From assembly GCF_001635685.1 (NCBI RefSeq), contig NZ_LWFF01000288.1, positions 1-46,015 on the forward strand: DNA of 46,015 bases, given 5' to 3'. The position numbers and the translations under genes were made by a program. Shown here one piece after another: positions 1-9,688 of this stretch. How positions within the stretch are numbered: the stretch's first letter is position 1; the number at the start of each line of letters is the position of its first letter. The DNA comes from Erythrobacter sp. HI0063. GTDB taxonomy: Bacteria > Pseudomonadota > Alphaproteobacteria > Sphingomonadales > Sphingomonadaceae. The notes below the pieces were generated by a model. It saw only the letters and a list, made by a program, of their open reading frames with translations. It was not told the DNA's origin and searched no databases.

Positions 1-842
1 GCCGCGCCGGCGCCGCGTGCGACGCGCGGATTGGCAGGAGCGTAGCTTGCTATGGCGGCATCGTCGCGCCCGATCTCGTTCGCCCGCGGGAAGGCGCCGA
101 GATTGGCGGCTGCCGCCTGCTGTGCACGGGTCAGGCGCGGCATATAGCGCAGATAGGGCGCCATCCGCAGCGCCAGATCCGTCGGCATCAGCGCTTCGGC
201 GATCCCCACAGCATCGTCCGCATCGCCCAGAATCGCGAGGCCGAAGGCCCGCGCCCGGAATGCCGAGCGGTCCTCACTCTCCAGCAGGGGGAGCAGCGTG
301 GCTTCGAATTCCTGCCGGTTTCCGGTCATCGCCAGGCTGAGCGCCAGGCGGCGGCGGGTTTCGGGATCGTTGCCCTGTGCCAAAGCCGCGCGATAAAGCG
401 CCTGCGCGCTCGCATTGTCACCAACAAGGTCGAAGGCGAGGCCGCGATCGGCGGCCATCGCCGCTTCCGGGATGCCCGCATTCTCAGCCTCAGCATAAAG
501 CCGCAAGGCTTCGATCGGCTGGCGCTGCAAGGTGAAGCATCGCGCCAAGCCGAGCATCGCGCGGCCGTTGTCGGGCGCGATATCCTGTGCACGGGCGAAG
601 AAACCGATCGCGGCGTCGATATCGCCCACTTGCACCGAAGCCTCGCCCGCATCGAGCAGCGCACCCAGATCGCGCGGCGAACGGGCAAGACGGCGCAGCG
701 CATCGTTGAGATCGGCGGCCTCGCGAGGCGGAAGGGGCTGCACCACGGCCTGCGCGGATACGGATTGAGGCAGGGCGACACCCGCGGCGGCCAGGCCGAT
801 GACCGAGGCGCTCAGAAGTGACAGTCGATTCAGTATTCGCAA
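1..842 (-). CDS. Exported TPR-repeat protein downstream of ftsZ (C-terminus cut by window edge)
   Basis: A continuous minus-strand frame with natural composition runs from a TTG codon at 842 to the window edge, about 280 codons without a stop. TTG is chosen because GGAG lies about 7 nt upstream and the first ~35 residues form a signal peptide: MRILNRLSLLS, a hydrophobic core, then cleavage near VSAQA. The mature part has helical TPR-like units, for example GDIDAAIGFFARAQDIAPDN and the following RAMLGLARC and EALRLYAEAE segments. It lies 124 nt after ftsZ on the same strand. TPR proteins at this place in sphingomonads often carry a C-terminal peptidoglycan-binding SPOR domain, but that part would lie outside the window. 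The role is probably periplasmic scaffolding; this is inferred from context only. Confidence 0.8.
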   Translation of the reverse strand, partial: MRILNRLSLLSASVIGLAAAGVALPQSVSAQAVVQPLPPREAADLNDALRRLARSPRDLGALLDAGEASVQVGDIDAAIGFFARAQDIAPDNGRAMLGLARCFTLQRQPIEALRLYAEAENAGIPEAAMAADRGLAFDLVGDNASAQALYRAALAQGNDPETRRRLALSLAMTGNRQEFEATLLPLLESEDRSAFRARAFGLAILGDADDAVGIAEALMPTDLALRMAPYLRYMPRLTRAQQAAAANLGAFPRANEIGRDDAAIASYAPANPRVARGAGA

Positions 843-966
843 ACCCGCGCTCCGTTTTCGGCGGGTGTCCGATGCCCGCGCTTTCGTGTCGTTGCGATCG
901 CGACGATGGCGGCCCCGGTCTGGCTAGCGCCTGAACCGGAGCCGATCGTTGCCCGAACGGACCGAA

Positions 967-2778
967 CTATTGGTTGTTCTGGCGGCCCAGGAAGCGCGGA
1001 ATGTTAAGCGCGCCGCCCGTATCGTCGTCGTCATCGTCGCGGTCGTCGGCAGGTCGCGGTGCGCTGCCGCGCGAAAGGTTGGCCATCCGCTCGAACAGCG
1101 TGCTGCCCGATCCGCTACCGCCCGATCCGCCAGCCGGACGTGCCGCGCCCTTGCCCTTGTCGCCATCGGCGGTGCTTTCGCCGCTGCCGCGTGCGGGCTT
1201 GGACTGGAGGGGGCTGCGCGAGTCGGCGGCCATCTGGTCGTTGCCAAGCTGAAGCTCGTCCTGCGCTCCCTTCCGGCCGCTTTCCGTGCCTTCCGACAGA
1301 TCGAGCGTCGGACGGCGTCCGCTGTCCCGGCCCCAGCCTTCGTCTTCCATATCGGTTTCAAGCGAACGGCTGTCCGTCGGGGACGCGAGCGAGGCGCTTT
1401 CCGAACGGTCGAAGCGCTCGGTATGCTCGTTACGCAGGCCCGCCAGCGGATCGACGATGTCGTCCACATCCTCGCCCTCGTCTTCGTCGAAATCCGAATA
1501 GGTTGCTGCGGTGCCGCGCGATCCCGCCCGACCGTCATCGGCGTAATTCGCCGAAGTCAGTTCCATCGGAGCGTCATCGGCCTGCGCACTGGACGGCGTA
1601 GGAGCCGGCGAGGGGACCGCTGGCGAGGGAGCGGGCGCAGTCGCGAAGCCGCCGGACATTGCATCGCTCTCGGCTTCGGCGGAGAGACCTTCGCTCAATT
1701 CGAAGGGCTCCTCGTCCTCCTCTCTCTGGCGCGGCAGGTCGAGCGCGGGGCGCTTGGGCGCGCGCGATTCGGACATGGCGAAGCCGCGCGACTGGCTCGG
1801 CATTGCCTGCCCGTCATGCTCGATACCGGTGGCGACCACGGAAACGCGGATCTTGCCGTCGAGATCGGGATTGAAGGCCGAACCCCAGATGATGTTCGCA
1901 TCTTCGTCCACCAGCTCGCGAATGTGGTTCGCGGCTTCGTCGACTTCGAGAAGCTTCATGTCCTCGCCGCCGATGATCGAAATGATCACGCCCTTGGCGC
2001 CCGCCATGCTGACCCCGTCGAGCAGCGGGTTGGCGATGGCGCGCTCCGCAGCTTCGAGCGCGCGATTGTCACCTTCGCCCTCGCCGGTTCCCATCATCGC
2101 CTTGCCCATTTCGCTCATCACCGAACGCACGTCGGCAAAGTCGAGATTGATGAGGCCCGGCATCACCATCAGGTCGGTGATCGAACGCACGCCCTGCTGC
2201 AGCACTTCGTCAGCCAGTTCGAAGGCTTCCTTGAAGGTCGTTTCCGCCTTGGCGACCAGGAACAGGTTCTGGTTGGGAATCACGATCAGCGTATCGACGT
2301 GCTTCTGAAGCTCGTCGATGCCCGCCTCGGCGGCGCGCATGCGGCGCGTGCCTTCGAACAGGAACGGCTTGGTCACGACGCCCACGGTCAGCACGCCCTT
2401 CTTGCGCGCAGCTTCCGCGATGACGGGCGCGGCGCCGGTGCCGGTGCCCCCGCCCATGCCCGCCGCGATGAAGCACATGTTCACGCCTTCGAGCGCATGC
2501 TCGATATCTTCGACCGTCTCTTCAGCCGCCGCCTTGCCGACTTCGGGCCGCGCGCCTGCACCAAGGCCGCCGGTGATGTCGGGGCCGAGCTGGATGCGCT
2601 TTTCGGCAGCTGCATTGCTCAGCGCCTGCGCATCGGTATTGGCCACGATGAAATCGACGCCTTCGATCTGCGCTTCCATCATGTTGGCAATCGCATTGCC
2701 CCCGGCGCCGCCCACGCCGATCACGGTGATGCGGGGACGCAGATCGTCCGACGAAGCGGGGCCGATATTGATGCTCAT
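967..2778 (-). CDS. ftsZ: Cell division protein FtsZ with long acidic linker
   Basis: This tubulin-like GTPase forms the cytoplasmic Z ring. The GTP-binding loop GGGTGTG is at residues ~109-115 and the T7 catalytic loop NLDFAD at ~211-216, so polymerisation and hydrolysis should be intact. The globular part ends near residue 325. A disordered linker of about 260 residues rich in Asp, Glu, Ser, Pro and Gly follows, then the conserved C-terminal peptide [11 protein letters not shown] that docks FtsA. At 603 residues it is much longer than E. coli FtsZ (383). The ATG at 2778 has a strong GGAGGA seven nt upstream. It is separated from ftsA by 139 nt, so it may have its own promoter in addition to operon read-through. 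Confidence 0.98.
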   Translation of the reverse strand: MSINIGPASSDDLRPRITVIGVGGAGGNAIANMMEAQIEGVDFIVANTDAQALSNAAAEKRIQLGPDITGGLGAGARPEVGKAAAEETVEDIEHALEGVNMCFIAAGMGGGTGTGAAPVIAEAARKKGVLTVGVVTKPFLFEGTRRMRAAEAGIDELQKHVDTLIVIPNQNLFLVAKAETTFKEAFELADEVLQQGVRSITDLMVMPGLINLDFADVRSVMSEMGKAMMGTGEGEGDNRALEAAERAIANPLLDGVSMAGAKGVIISIIGGEDMKLLEVDEAANHIRELVDEDANIIWGSAFNPDLDGKIRVSVVATGIEHDGQAMPSQSRGFAMSESRAPKRPALDLPRQREEDEEPFELSEGLSAEAESDAMSGGFATAPAPSPAVPSPAPTPSSAQADDAPMELTSANYADDGRAGSRGTAATYSDFDEDEGEDVDDIVDPLAGLRNEHTERFDRSESASLASPTDSRSLETDMEDEGWGRDSGRRPTLDLSEGTESGRKGAQDELQLGNDQMAADSRSPLQSKPARGSGESTADGDKGKGAARPAGGSGGSGSGSTLFERMANLSRGSAPRPADDRDDDDDDTGGALNIPRFLGRQNNQ

Positions 2779-2917
2779 TCGATATTCCTCCGGCGAAGAC
2801 GTTTCGCCCTAATTTGCATGGCCTGTAGTCTGCCACATTCCGATTCGGCGATGCAAAGGGTTAATCGCCTTTTTTCACAGTGCTAGCTCCTTCAACGGCC
2901 CGGCCGCCGCGAGGTGC
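2779..2917 (-). promoter_or_regulatory. ftsA-ftsZ intergenic leader with hairpin touching the ftsZ ribosome binding site
   Basis: This is the only sizeable gap inside the dcw cluster. In the ftsZ mRNA sense it contains a six-bp stem, GGCGAA-ACGTC-TTCGCC (2808 to 2792), followed without a gap by the Shine-Dalgarno GGAGGA (2791-2786) and the ATG seven nt later. Further upstream, GATTAACC (2866-2859) resembles a CtrA half-site. No convincing -35/-10 pair could be assigned. The hairpin may limit or insulate ribosome loading; that is inference. Confidence 0.5.
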
Positions 2918-4198
2918 CTAGAAATACTCCCGAACCGCCTGCAACACTCTGTTTACGAGGCCGAAGCCCGAATAACGCCGGGTCGGCTGATAGCCCGGAT
3001 CGACCGAGCGGATATCGACCGGATCGTCCGCCGCATAGAGACACAGACCCACCAGCGAAGCGAAGCCTGGGGTCGCATGCGCTTCGGGCAGGCCCTGCAG
3101 GCGCGGCGGCTTGCCGATCCGCACCGGGCGGCCGAGCGCGGCCTGAACGAATTCGGCGATGCCATGCAACTCCGCACCCCCGCCCGCAAGCACCACCTGC
3201 CCGCCCCTGCTGCCCGAAAAGCCCATGTCCTTGAGCGAACGGTGCATTTCGCCGGTCAGGTGCGCCAGCCGATCGGTGACGACCGCGACCAGCTCGGCGC
3301 GCGCGATGCGGTTGTGTTCGTCCGCTCCGCGCGCGATCGGGCCTTCGCCCTCTTCGCCCGGCGCATTGACCGGTATCATCTCGGAGTGATCGGTCGGGCT
3401 GGCCATCGCCGAACCGGATACGCATTTCAGCCGCTCCGCTTGGCTGCGACGGATCCCGAAGCTGGAAGCGATCGCATCGGTGATGTCGTTCGACCCAAGG
3501 GGGATGGACTTCAGCCCCAGCAGCATCCCCGCCGAATGGACCGAGATATTGGTGACTTGCGCTCCGATCTCGATCAGCGCGACGCCCAATTCGCGCTCTT
3601 CCGGCGTGACGCAGGCATAGGCGCTGGCGAGCGGGCTGGCGACCACCGCCTCGACATCGAGATGCGCGGTCTGGACCGCTTCGATCAGGTTCCTGACCGG
3701 CGCGCTTTCGGCCACCGTCACATGGATATCGACGCCCAGCGCCTCCGCATGGAGACCCGCCGGATTGGCGACGCCGTGCGCCCCGTCCAGCGTATAATGC
3801 GCGGGCTGGGCGTGGAGGACCATGCGCCCATCGGGCTGAATGTGGTCGCGCGCGGCATAGAGCAGGTGCTCGATATCGTCTTCTTCGATGCGCCGCCCGC
3901 CGATCGCGATTTCGACGCTGGCGATATGGCTCGACAGGCCTGCGCCCGAACAGCCGATCCACACGCTCGACACGCTGGTGCCCGCGCTCGCCTCGGCCTT
4001 TTCGAGCGCCTGACGGATGGCGAGGCTGGCGGCGCGCATTTCGGTGACATAGCCGCGCTTGACGCCTTCGGATTTGCGGTGGCTCGACCCCAGTACCACC
4101 ATCGCGCCGTTCTCGTCCTGGCCCATGATCATGGCCGAGATGCGGAAGGAGCCGATATTGACTGCGCCATAGGCCCGCGTGATGCGGGGGCCAGCCAT
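2918..4198 (-). CDS. ftsA: Cell division protein FtsA
   Basis: An actin-like ATPase that tethers FtsZ to the membrane and recruits later division proteins. The 426-residue product begins MAGPRITRAYGAVNIGSFRI and has the bacterial actin fold with the SHMA-type 1C subdomain in the middle. Near the C-terminus, VVLAGGGAELHGI is the phosphate-2/adenosine motif, and the end (LVNRVLQAVREYF) is the expected amphipathic membrane-targeting helix. The ATG at 4198 was chosen over longer in-frame starts because those extend into ftsQ with arginine-rich shadow sequence. The ftsQ stop and this start overlap by one base (TGATG), implying coupled translation. Confidence 0.97.
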   Translation of the reverse strand: MAGPRITRAYGAVNIGSFRISAMIMGQDENGAMVVLGSSHRKSEGVKRGYVTEMRAASLAIRQALEKAEASAGTSVSSVWIGCSGAGLSSHIASVEIAIGGRRIEEDDIEHLLYAARDHIQPDGRMVLHAQPAHYTLDGAHGVANPAGLHAEALGVDIHVTVAESAPVRNLIEAVQTAHLDVEAVVASPLASAYACVTPEERELGVALIEIGAQVTNISVHSAGMLLGLKSIPLGSNDITDAIASSFGIRRSQAERLKCVSGSAMASPTDHSEMIPVNAPGEEGEGPIARGADEHNRIARAELVAVVTDRLAHLTGEMHRSLKDMGFSGSRGGQVVLAGGGAELHGIAEFVQAALGRPVRIGKPPRLQGLPEAHATPGFASLVGLCLYAADDPVDIRSVDPGYQPTRRYSGFGLVNRVLQAVREYF

Positions 4199-5124
4199 CA
4201 GTTGTCCGCTCCCGGGGCGGAAGCCCGTTGTTCGAGGCCGTTCATGCTGCAAGGCCCGCCCGTGCAGCGGAAATAGGCCTGTTCGGGCACGCGCATATCG
4301 ACCGCGACGACCTTGCCGCCCAACAGCCGGTAATGCCCGTCCAGCTTGGCGAAGGAGACGAGCGCGCTCGCCGACTGATCCTCGCCTTCGGGAAGCGCGA
4401 GCATCTGGCCGGTCTTGAAGGTCAGGTTCCAGCGGCGATTGCCGACCCATTCGGCCTGTTCGACCTGGGGTTTGAGCGCAGGCGCGGCGTCGAGCAGCAG
4501 GTCCAGTTCGCCGACCTGCTTCTGTGCGCCCGGCCCGGCGATGGTGAGCTTGCCCTTGGCATTGGTGCGGCTGATGGGTTCGAGTTCGTGCCCCTCGGCA
4601 TCGACCAGCATCAACCGGTCGGGCTTGGCGAGGACGGCGTGCTCTTCACGTTCGACGATGTCGACGATCAGCGTGTCGGGAAGCTGGCGCGACACGCGCG
4701 CATCCTTGACCCAGCTCAATTCCAGCAGGCGATCGCGCAGCGCATCGAGATCGACGAGAGGCATCGGCTGATCGCGCATGGCAAGCGCGCGTTCGTAAAC
4801 CGTCAGCTCGTTCATTCGCTCGACGCCCGTCACCTTGACGCGGCGCACCTCGAACCCGGCATCGGACGCGGCTTCGGCCAAACGCGCATTGGCGAGCGCG
4901 GGCAGACCGGCCAGGCTGGCGACGAACCACGCAGCGGCAAGCGCCAGCGCCAGGATCGCGGCGACGAAAGCCTTGTGCAATTGCTCGTCCGTAAAAGGCA
5001 GCAGGGCCAGCATCTGGTCGAACAGGCCGACCGTGTGTTTCTTGGCGGCGCGCGTCTTCTGCGTCCGATTGCGCGCAGCGGCGGAGCGGCGCACGCCCGG
5101 GCTGGTGCGCTTGACCTTAGCCAT
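4198..5124 (-). CDS. ftsQ: Cell division protein FtsQ
   Basis: A bitopic divisome protein that bridges early and late division factors. The 308-residue product has a basic N-terminal tail (KRTSPGVRRSAAARNRTQK), one membrane segment around residues 50-72, and a POTRA domain starting about residue 90 (FEVRRVKVTGVERMNELTV). The FtsQ beta domain follows, with WVKDARVSRQLPDTLIVDIV. Two Cys near the C-terminus (YFRCTGGPC) could form a periplasmic disulfide. The start overlaps the end of ddl by eight nt, and the stop overlaps the ftsA start by one. Confidence 0.96.
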   Translation of the reverse strand: MAKVKRTSPGVRRSAAARNRTQKTRAAKKHTVGLFDQMLALLPFTDEQLHKAFVAAILALALAAAWFVASLAGLPALANARLAEAASDAGFEVRRVKVTGVERMNELTVYERALAMRDQPMPLVDLDALRDRLLELSWVKDARVSRQLPDTLIVDIVEREEHAVLAKPDRLMLVDAEGHELEPISRTNAKGKLTIAGPGAQKQVGELDLLLDAAPALKPQVEQAEWVGNRRWNLTFKTGQMLALPEGEDQSASALVSFAKLDGHYRLLGGKVVAVDMRVPEQAYFRCTGGPCSMNGLEQRASAPGADN

Positions 5125-6088
5125 CGGCAGGAGCCTTCACGGCGAAGTCGCGCAGAGCCGCGGCGATGATTGTCTCGACCAGCTCGCCATATTCCATGCC
5201 CGCATGGCGCGCCTGTTCGGGCACCAGGCTGAGCGGCGTCATCCCCGGCTGGGTGTTGGTTTCGAGCACGAACAGGCCGTCTTCGCCCTGTTCCTCGTCC
5301 CAGCGGAAATCGGTGCGGCTGGTGCCGCGACAGCCGAGCAGCTTGTGAGCCTTCAGCGCGATTTCGAGACAGAGATCGCGGATCGTCTCGGGAATATCGG
5401 CGGGACAGATATGGTCGGTCATCCCGTCGGTGTATTTGGCGTCGAAATCGTAGAAGCCGCTTTTCGGCTTCAGCTCCGTCACCGCGAGCGCACGCGGCCC
5501 GTCCTCGAAATCGACCACCGCCGACGTCATCTCGCGGCCCTTGATATAGGGTTCGGCGAGCAATTCGGCGAAATCCTGCCACGGGCCTTTCGCATCGCGT
5601 GCGATCGGGTTGCCGTAATTGCCATCCTCGGTGACGATGGCGACGCCCACCGAGCTGCCTTCGTTGACGGGTTTCAGCACATAGGGGCGCGGCAGGGGAT
5701 CGCGCTCGAACAGGTCTGCGGTCCTAACGATCCGCCCGCCGGGCATGGGCACGCCGTGCGGCACCAGCGCCTGCTTGGTCAGTTGCTTGTCGATCGCAAT
5801 GACCGAGGTGGCGAGGCCCGAATGGGTGTAGGGCACACCCATCAGGTCCATCATGCCCTGCACCGTCCCATCCTCGCCCGGCACGCCGTGGAGCGCGTTG
5901 AAGACGACATCGGGTGCGGACTCCGCGATGCGCGCGGCGACCTGGCGATCCATGTCGATCCGGGTGACGCGGTGCCCGCGCTCTTCCAGCGCCTTGGCGA
6001 CGCCTTCGCCCGACATCAGCGAGACGGGGCGTTCGTTCGCCCAGCCGCCCATAAGGACGGCGATGTGGAGTTTGCGATCGAGGGTCAC
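5117..6088 (-). CDS. ddl: D-alanine--D-alanine ligase
   Basis: A cytoplasmic ATP-grasp enzyme that joins two D-Ala to make the terminal dipeptide of the peptidoglycan stem. The 323-residue product starts at a GTG (6088) that overlaps the murB stop as GTGA; it reads (M)[14 protein letters not shown]. Family marks include NALHGVPGEDGTVQG, the ATP-grasp segment YVLKPVNEGSSVGV, the substrate-loop region SGFYDFDAKYTDG, and the metal-binding end LETNTQPGMTPLS. Longer upstream reading belongs to the murB region in another frame. It supplies the substrate for MurF in the same operon. Confidence 0.97.
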   Translation of the reverse strand: MTLDRKLHIAVLMGGWANERPVSLMSGEGVAKALEERGHRVTRIDMDRQVAARIAESAPDVVFNALHGVPGEDGTVQGMMDLMGVPYTHSGLATSVIAIDKQLTKQALVPHGVPMPGGRIVRTADLFERDPLPRPYVLKPVNEGSSVGVAIVTEDGNYGNPIARDAKGPWQDFAELLAEPYIKGREMTSAVVDFEDGPRALAVTELKPKSGFYDFDAKYTDGMTDHICPADIPETIRDLCLEIALKAHKLLGCRGTSRTDFRWDEEQGEDGLFVLETNTQPGMTPLSLVPEQARHAGMEYGELVETIIAAALRDFAVKAPADG

Positions 6089-7047
6089 GGTCTGCCCACC
6101 CGGCGGATTTCCCATTCCAGTTCCACGCCCGAATTCTTGTAGACCCGGCGCTTGACCTCCTCGCCGAGGGTTTCGATGTCCTCGCTGGTGGCGTCGCCGG
6201 TGTTGATGAGGAAATTGGTGTGCTTCTCGCTCACCTGCGCGCCGCCCACCGTCATGCCCCGGCAGCCCGCCTTGTCGACCAGTTCCCAAGCCTTCTCGCC
6301 CGGCGGGTTCTTGAAAGTCGATCCGCCTGTCTTGGTGCGGAGCGGCTGCGAGGTTTCGCGCGCTTCGGCGATACGGTCCATCTCCGCGCCGATCGCTTCG
6401 GGATCGCCGGGCGTTCCTTCGAAGCGGGCCGAAACCACCACCGAATTGTCGGTCAGCGCCGAATGGCGATAGCTGTAATCGAGCTCGCGCTTCGTCAGCC
6501 GCATCAGATTGCCGTCCTGCATGACTACGTTGCAATCGATGAGCACATCCGCGACTTCGCGCCCATAGGCGCCGCCATTCATGCGCACGAAACCGCCCAC
6601 CGTGCCGGGAATGCCGCGCATGAATTCCATGCCCGCCACGCCCGCATCGCGTGCCGCACTGGCGACGAGGATGCCATGCGCCCCGGCCCCGCAGGTCAAG
6701 GTGCACGCGTCGACCTCGATCCCGGCGAAGGGCTTGCCCAGCTTGATCACCACGCCCGGCACGCCGCCATCGCGCACGATCAGGTTCGAGCCGAGCCCCA
6801 GCGGCATGATCGGGAGCGCACCGTCGAGCCGCTCGAGGAACAGGATCAGATCGTCCAGATCGGCTGGCTCGAACAGCCAATCGGCAGGGCCGCCGGATTT
6901 GAACCACACCAGCTTGGCCAGCGGCGCGTCATGCGTCAGCCGCCCGCGCAGGCCCGCGGTCGAGATCGGTGCGCTGACGCCGCCCTCGACCTCGCAATCG
7001 GGCGCTTCGCCGCTGTCCCAGTTCAAGGCATCGTCGGGCTGCGTCAT
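6085..7047 (-). CDS. murB: UDP-N-acetylenolpyruvoylglucosamine reductase MurB
   Basis: An FAD- and NADPH-dependent cytoplasmic enzyme that reduces UDP-GlcNAc-enolpyruvate to UDP-MurNAc. The 320-residue product shows the FAD-binding motifs [16 protein letters not shown] and [18 protein letters not shown]. The catalytic serine lies in [10 protein letters not shown]. The protein is of the shorter type I/IIb-like length usual in alphaproteobacteria. The ATG at 7047 overlaps the murC stop (ATGA), and the stop overlaps the ddl GTG. An extended upstream frame is rejected because it is arginine-rich and lies across murC. Confidence 0.97.
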   Translation of the reverse strand: MTQPDDALNWDSGEAPDCEVEGGVSAPISTAGLRGRLTHDAPLAKLVWFKSGGPADWLFEPADLDDLILFLERLDGALPIMPLGLGSNLIVRDGGVPGVVIKLGKPFAGIEVDACTLTCGAGAHGILVASAARDAGVAGMEFMRGIPGTVGGFVRMNGGAYGREVADVLIDCNVVMQDGNLMRLTKRELDYSYRHSALTDNSVVVSARFEGTPGDPEAIGAEMDRIAEARETSQPLRTKTGGSTFKNPPGEKAWELVDKAGCRGMTVGGAQVSEKHTNFLINTGDATSEDIETLGEEVKRRVYKNSGVELEWEIRRVGRP

Positions 7048-8468
7048 CCGCGCGCCCTTTCGGCGATCAGTGCTTCGGGAAGCTCGGCGGCCCAGCGCGT
7101 GATGTCGCCTGCGCCGAGGCAGACGATGAGATCGTCCGGCTTCAACTCCGCGCCGAGCACCGCGACCAGCTCGTCCATATCGCCGACGCTGGCGGCGGAG
7201 CGGTGGCCGCGCGACTTGAGTCCATCGACGAGAGCCTGCGAATTCACGCCCTCGATCGGTTCTTCGCCCGCTTCGTAAACGGGCGTCACGAACACCTCGT
7301 CCGCTTCGTTGAAGGCGCTTTGAAAATCGTCCATCAGATCGCGCAGGCGAGTGTAACGGTGCGGCTGGACGACCGCGATCACGCGGCCCTTGGTGGCCTC
7401 GCGCGCGGCACCCAAAACCGCGCGGATTTCGACCGGATGATGGCCGTAATCGTCGATGACCACGGCCTTGCCATCGCCCACCGGGACTTCGCCCGTCTTG
7501 GTAAACCGCCGCCGCACGCCGCCGAAGCTGGCGAAGCCGTTGCAGATCACTTCGTCCGGGCATTTCATCTCGATCGCGACTGCAATCGCGGCGAGCGCGT
7601 TCTGGACGTTGTGGCGCCCCGGCATGGGCAGACGCACGCCTTCGATCCGGCGATCCTCCTGCCCGCGCCGACGCACGATTACGTCGAAACAATTGCCGCC
7701 CGCATCGGGCCGGACGTTGACGCCGCAGATATCCGCCTGGAGATTGAAGCCGTACGTCACGACATTGCGATCGCGCACCAGACCGCTCACCGCCTGGACT
7801 TCGGGATGATCGATGCACAGGATCGCCGCGCCATAGAAGGGGACATTGTGGATGAATTCCACGAAGGCGGCCTTCACCCCGTCGAAATCGCCATAATAGT
7901 CGAGATGCTCGGGATCGATATTGGTGACGACCGCGATCGTCCCGTCGAGGCGCAGGAAGCTGCCATCGCTCTCGTCGGCCTCCACCACCATCCAGTCGCT
8001 ATCGCCCAATCGCGCGTTCGAACCGTATTGTTCGATGATGCCGCCATTGATGACGGTGGGATCGACATTGCCGCAATCGAGCAGTGCGGCGATCATGCTG
8101 GTGGTCGTTGTCTTGCCATGCGTCCCCGCCACCGCGACGGTGGATTTCAACCGCATCAATTCGGCCAGCATTTCCGCGCGGCGCACCACGGGGATGCGGT
8201 TTTCGAGCGCGAAGGCGACTTCGGGATTGGTGCGCTTCACCGCGGTGGAAGTGACGACGACCGCCGCGCCCATCACGTTTTCCGCCGCATGGCCGATTGC
8301 GATCCGGACCCCGCGCGAACGCAGGCGCTCGACCACCGGGCTTTCCTTGATGTCCGATCCCTGCACGCTGTAGCCGAGATTGGCCATCACTTCGGCGATG
8401 CCGGACATGCCGATCCCGCCTATGCCGACGAAATGGATGGTGCCGATATCGGTGGGCACGCCTCTCAT
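7044..8468 (-). CDS. murC: UDP-N-acetylmuramate--L-alanine ligase MurC
   Basis: The first Mur ligase; it adds L-Ala to UDP-MurNAc using ATP. The 474-residue product starts [20 protein letters not shown], where GIGGIGMSG is the N-terminal UDP-binding glycine loop. The ATP-binding P-loop [15 protein letters not shown] is near residue 115, and the C-terminal domain includes FQPHRYTR-like [13 protein letters not shown]. The ATG at 8468 overlaps the murG stop by 4 nt and the stop overlaps the murB start by 4 nt, so it sits in a coupled block. Confidence 0.97.
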   Translation of the reverse strand: MRGVPTDIGTIHFVGIGGIGMSGIAEVMANLGYSVQGSDIKESPVVERLRSRGVRIAIGHAAENVMGAAVVVTSTAVKRTNPEVAFALENRIPVVRRAEMLAELMRLKSTVAVAGTHGKTTTTSMIAALLDCGNVDPTVINGGIIEQYGSNARLGDSDWMVVEADESDGSFLRLDGTIAVVTNIDPEHLDYYGDFDGVKAAFVEFIHNVPFYGAAILCIDHPEVQAVSGLVRDRNVVTYGFNLQADICGVNVRPDAGGNCFDVIVRRRGQEDRRIEGVRLPMPGRHNVQNALAAIAVAIEMKCPDEVICNGFASFGGVRRRFTKTGEVPVGDGKAVVIDDYGHHPVEIRAVLGAAREATKGRVIAVVQPHRYTRLRDLMDDFQSAFNEADEVFVTPVYEAGEEPIEGVNSQALVDGLKSRGHRSAASVGDMDELVAVLGAELKPDDLIVCLGAGDITRWAAELPEALIAERARG

Positions 8469-9688
8469 GGCTTCGACCTTTCGTGCATGTCGCGCGCCGC
8501 GCCCTGCCCCGCAGCCACGCCCTGCGAAGCGCCGCGCGCATTGTTCGCGCCGACGCGGATCACGTCCATCATTTCCGCCCCACCGAAGCTTTCGACGAGA
8601 TCGGCAAGATCCTGAACCGCATTGGGCCGCCCGCAATTGAACGCCGCATGGGCCGCCTTGCCGAGCCCTTCGGGGCTGTCGGCGATGGCCTTGATCTGCT
8701 TGGCGAGTTCCTTGGCGGTGAAGCTGTCCTGCCGCACCATCCGCGCCCCGCCCGCCTTCACCATCTCGCGGGTGTTCGCCGCCTGGTGATCGTCGGTCGC
8801 GATCGGAAGCGGGATCAGGATCGCCGGTCGGCCAACGGCGGTCAGTTCCGCGATGGTTGACGCGCCCGCGCGCCCGATGAAAAGATGCGCATCCGCAAGG
8901 CGACCGGCCATGTTTTCGAAATAAGTCCCGAGTTCGGCGGGAATGTCGTGGCTGGAATAGCGCGCGCGGACCGCTTCCAAATCTTCCGGGCGGCATTGCT
9001 GCGTCACCTGGAGTCGCTGCCGCAAGGCGGGCGGCAGCATTGCGAGCCCGTCGGGCACCACTTCGGACAGAACGCGCGCACCCTGGCTCCCGCCGGTGAC
9101 AAGGACGCGGAACAGCCCCTCTTCGCTGAGCGCGGGAAACTCCTCTTCACGCAGGGCCAGCACTTCGGCGCGAACGGGATTGCCGACCAGATGGACCTTG
9201 TCGGCATATTTGGGCTTCAGCCGCTCGACCTGCGGATAGGCGGTGGCGATCGCATCGACCTTGCCCGCCAGCAGGCGATTGACGCGGCCCAGCACGGCGT
9301 TCTGTTCGTGGACGACGCTGGGAATGCCCATCGACGTCGCAGCCCACAGGGCCGGAAAGGCGGGATAGCCGCCGAAGCCGACCACGGCGCTGGGCTGAAA
9401 GCTCTCGAACAGGCGCACCGCCATGTTCCGTCCTTCCCACACGGCCTTTGCGCCCGCGAACCATTTGACCGGATTCTTGCCGAAGCGCCCGGCGGGCAGG
9501 ATGTGGGTGGTGAGGAAATCGGGCCGTCCGGGAATCTGCGCGCCGCGTTCGTCGGTGATCAGCGCGACGTGGTGCCCGCGCCGTTCCAGCTCGGTCGCGA
9601 GGGCGAAGGCGGGCAGCAAATGGCCGCCCGTGCCCCCTGCCGCGAGGACGAAGTGGCGCGCCGCACGAGTGTTGTCCGGCCCGCTCAT
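8465..9688 (-). CDS. murG: UDP-GlcNAc--undecaprenyl-pyrophosphoryl-MurNAc-pentapeptide transferase MurG
   Basis: A peripheral inner-membrane GT28 glycosyltransferase that converts lipid I to lipid II. The 407-residue product has the N-terminal G loop [13 protein letters not shown] (about residues 16-28), a second glycine loop [13 protein letters not shown], and the UDP-GlcNAc-binding region [19 protein letters not shown]. It continues with [15 protein letters not shown], typical of MurG. Length is somewhat above the usual 355 because of a C-terminal tail rich in Ala and Gly. It is flanked by 4-nt overlaps with ftsW and murC. Confidence 0.97.
   Translation of the reverse strand: MSGPDNTRAARHFVLAAGGTGGHLLPAFALATELERRGHHVALITDERGAQIPGRPDFLTTHILPAGRFGKNPVKWFAGAKAVWEGRNMAVRLFESFQPSAVVGFGGYPAFPALWAATSMGIPSVVHEQNAVLGRVNRLLAGKVDAIATAYPQVERLKPKYADKVHLVGNPVRAEVLALREEEFPALSEEGLFRVLVTGGSQGARVLSEVVPDGLAMLPPALRQRLQVTQQCRPEDLEAVRARYSSHDIPAELGTYFENMAGRLADAHLFIGRAGASTIAELTAVGRPAILIPLPIATDDHQAANTREMVKAGGARMVRQDSFTAKELAKQIKAIADSPEGLGKAAHAAFNCGRPNAVQDLADLVESFGGAEMMDVIRVGANNARGASQGVAAGQGAARDMHERSKP

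Noticed and set aside
949-2886. Long open frame on the plus strand opposite ftsZ (over 600 codons)
   Set aside because: It is antisense to an unmistakable ftsZ, rich in Arg, His and Ala, and matches no family. Such frames are expected in GC-rich genomes.
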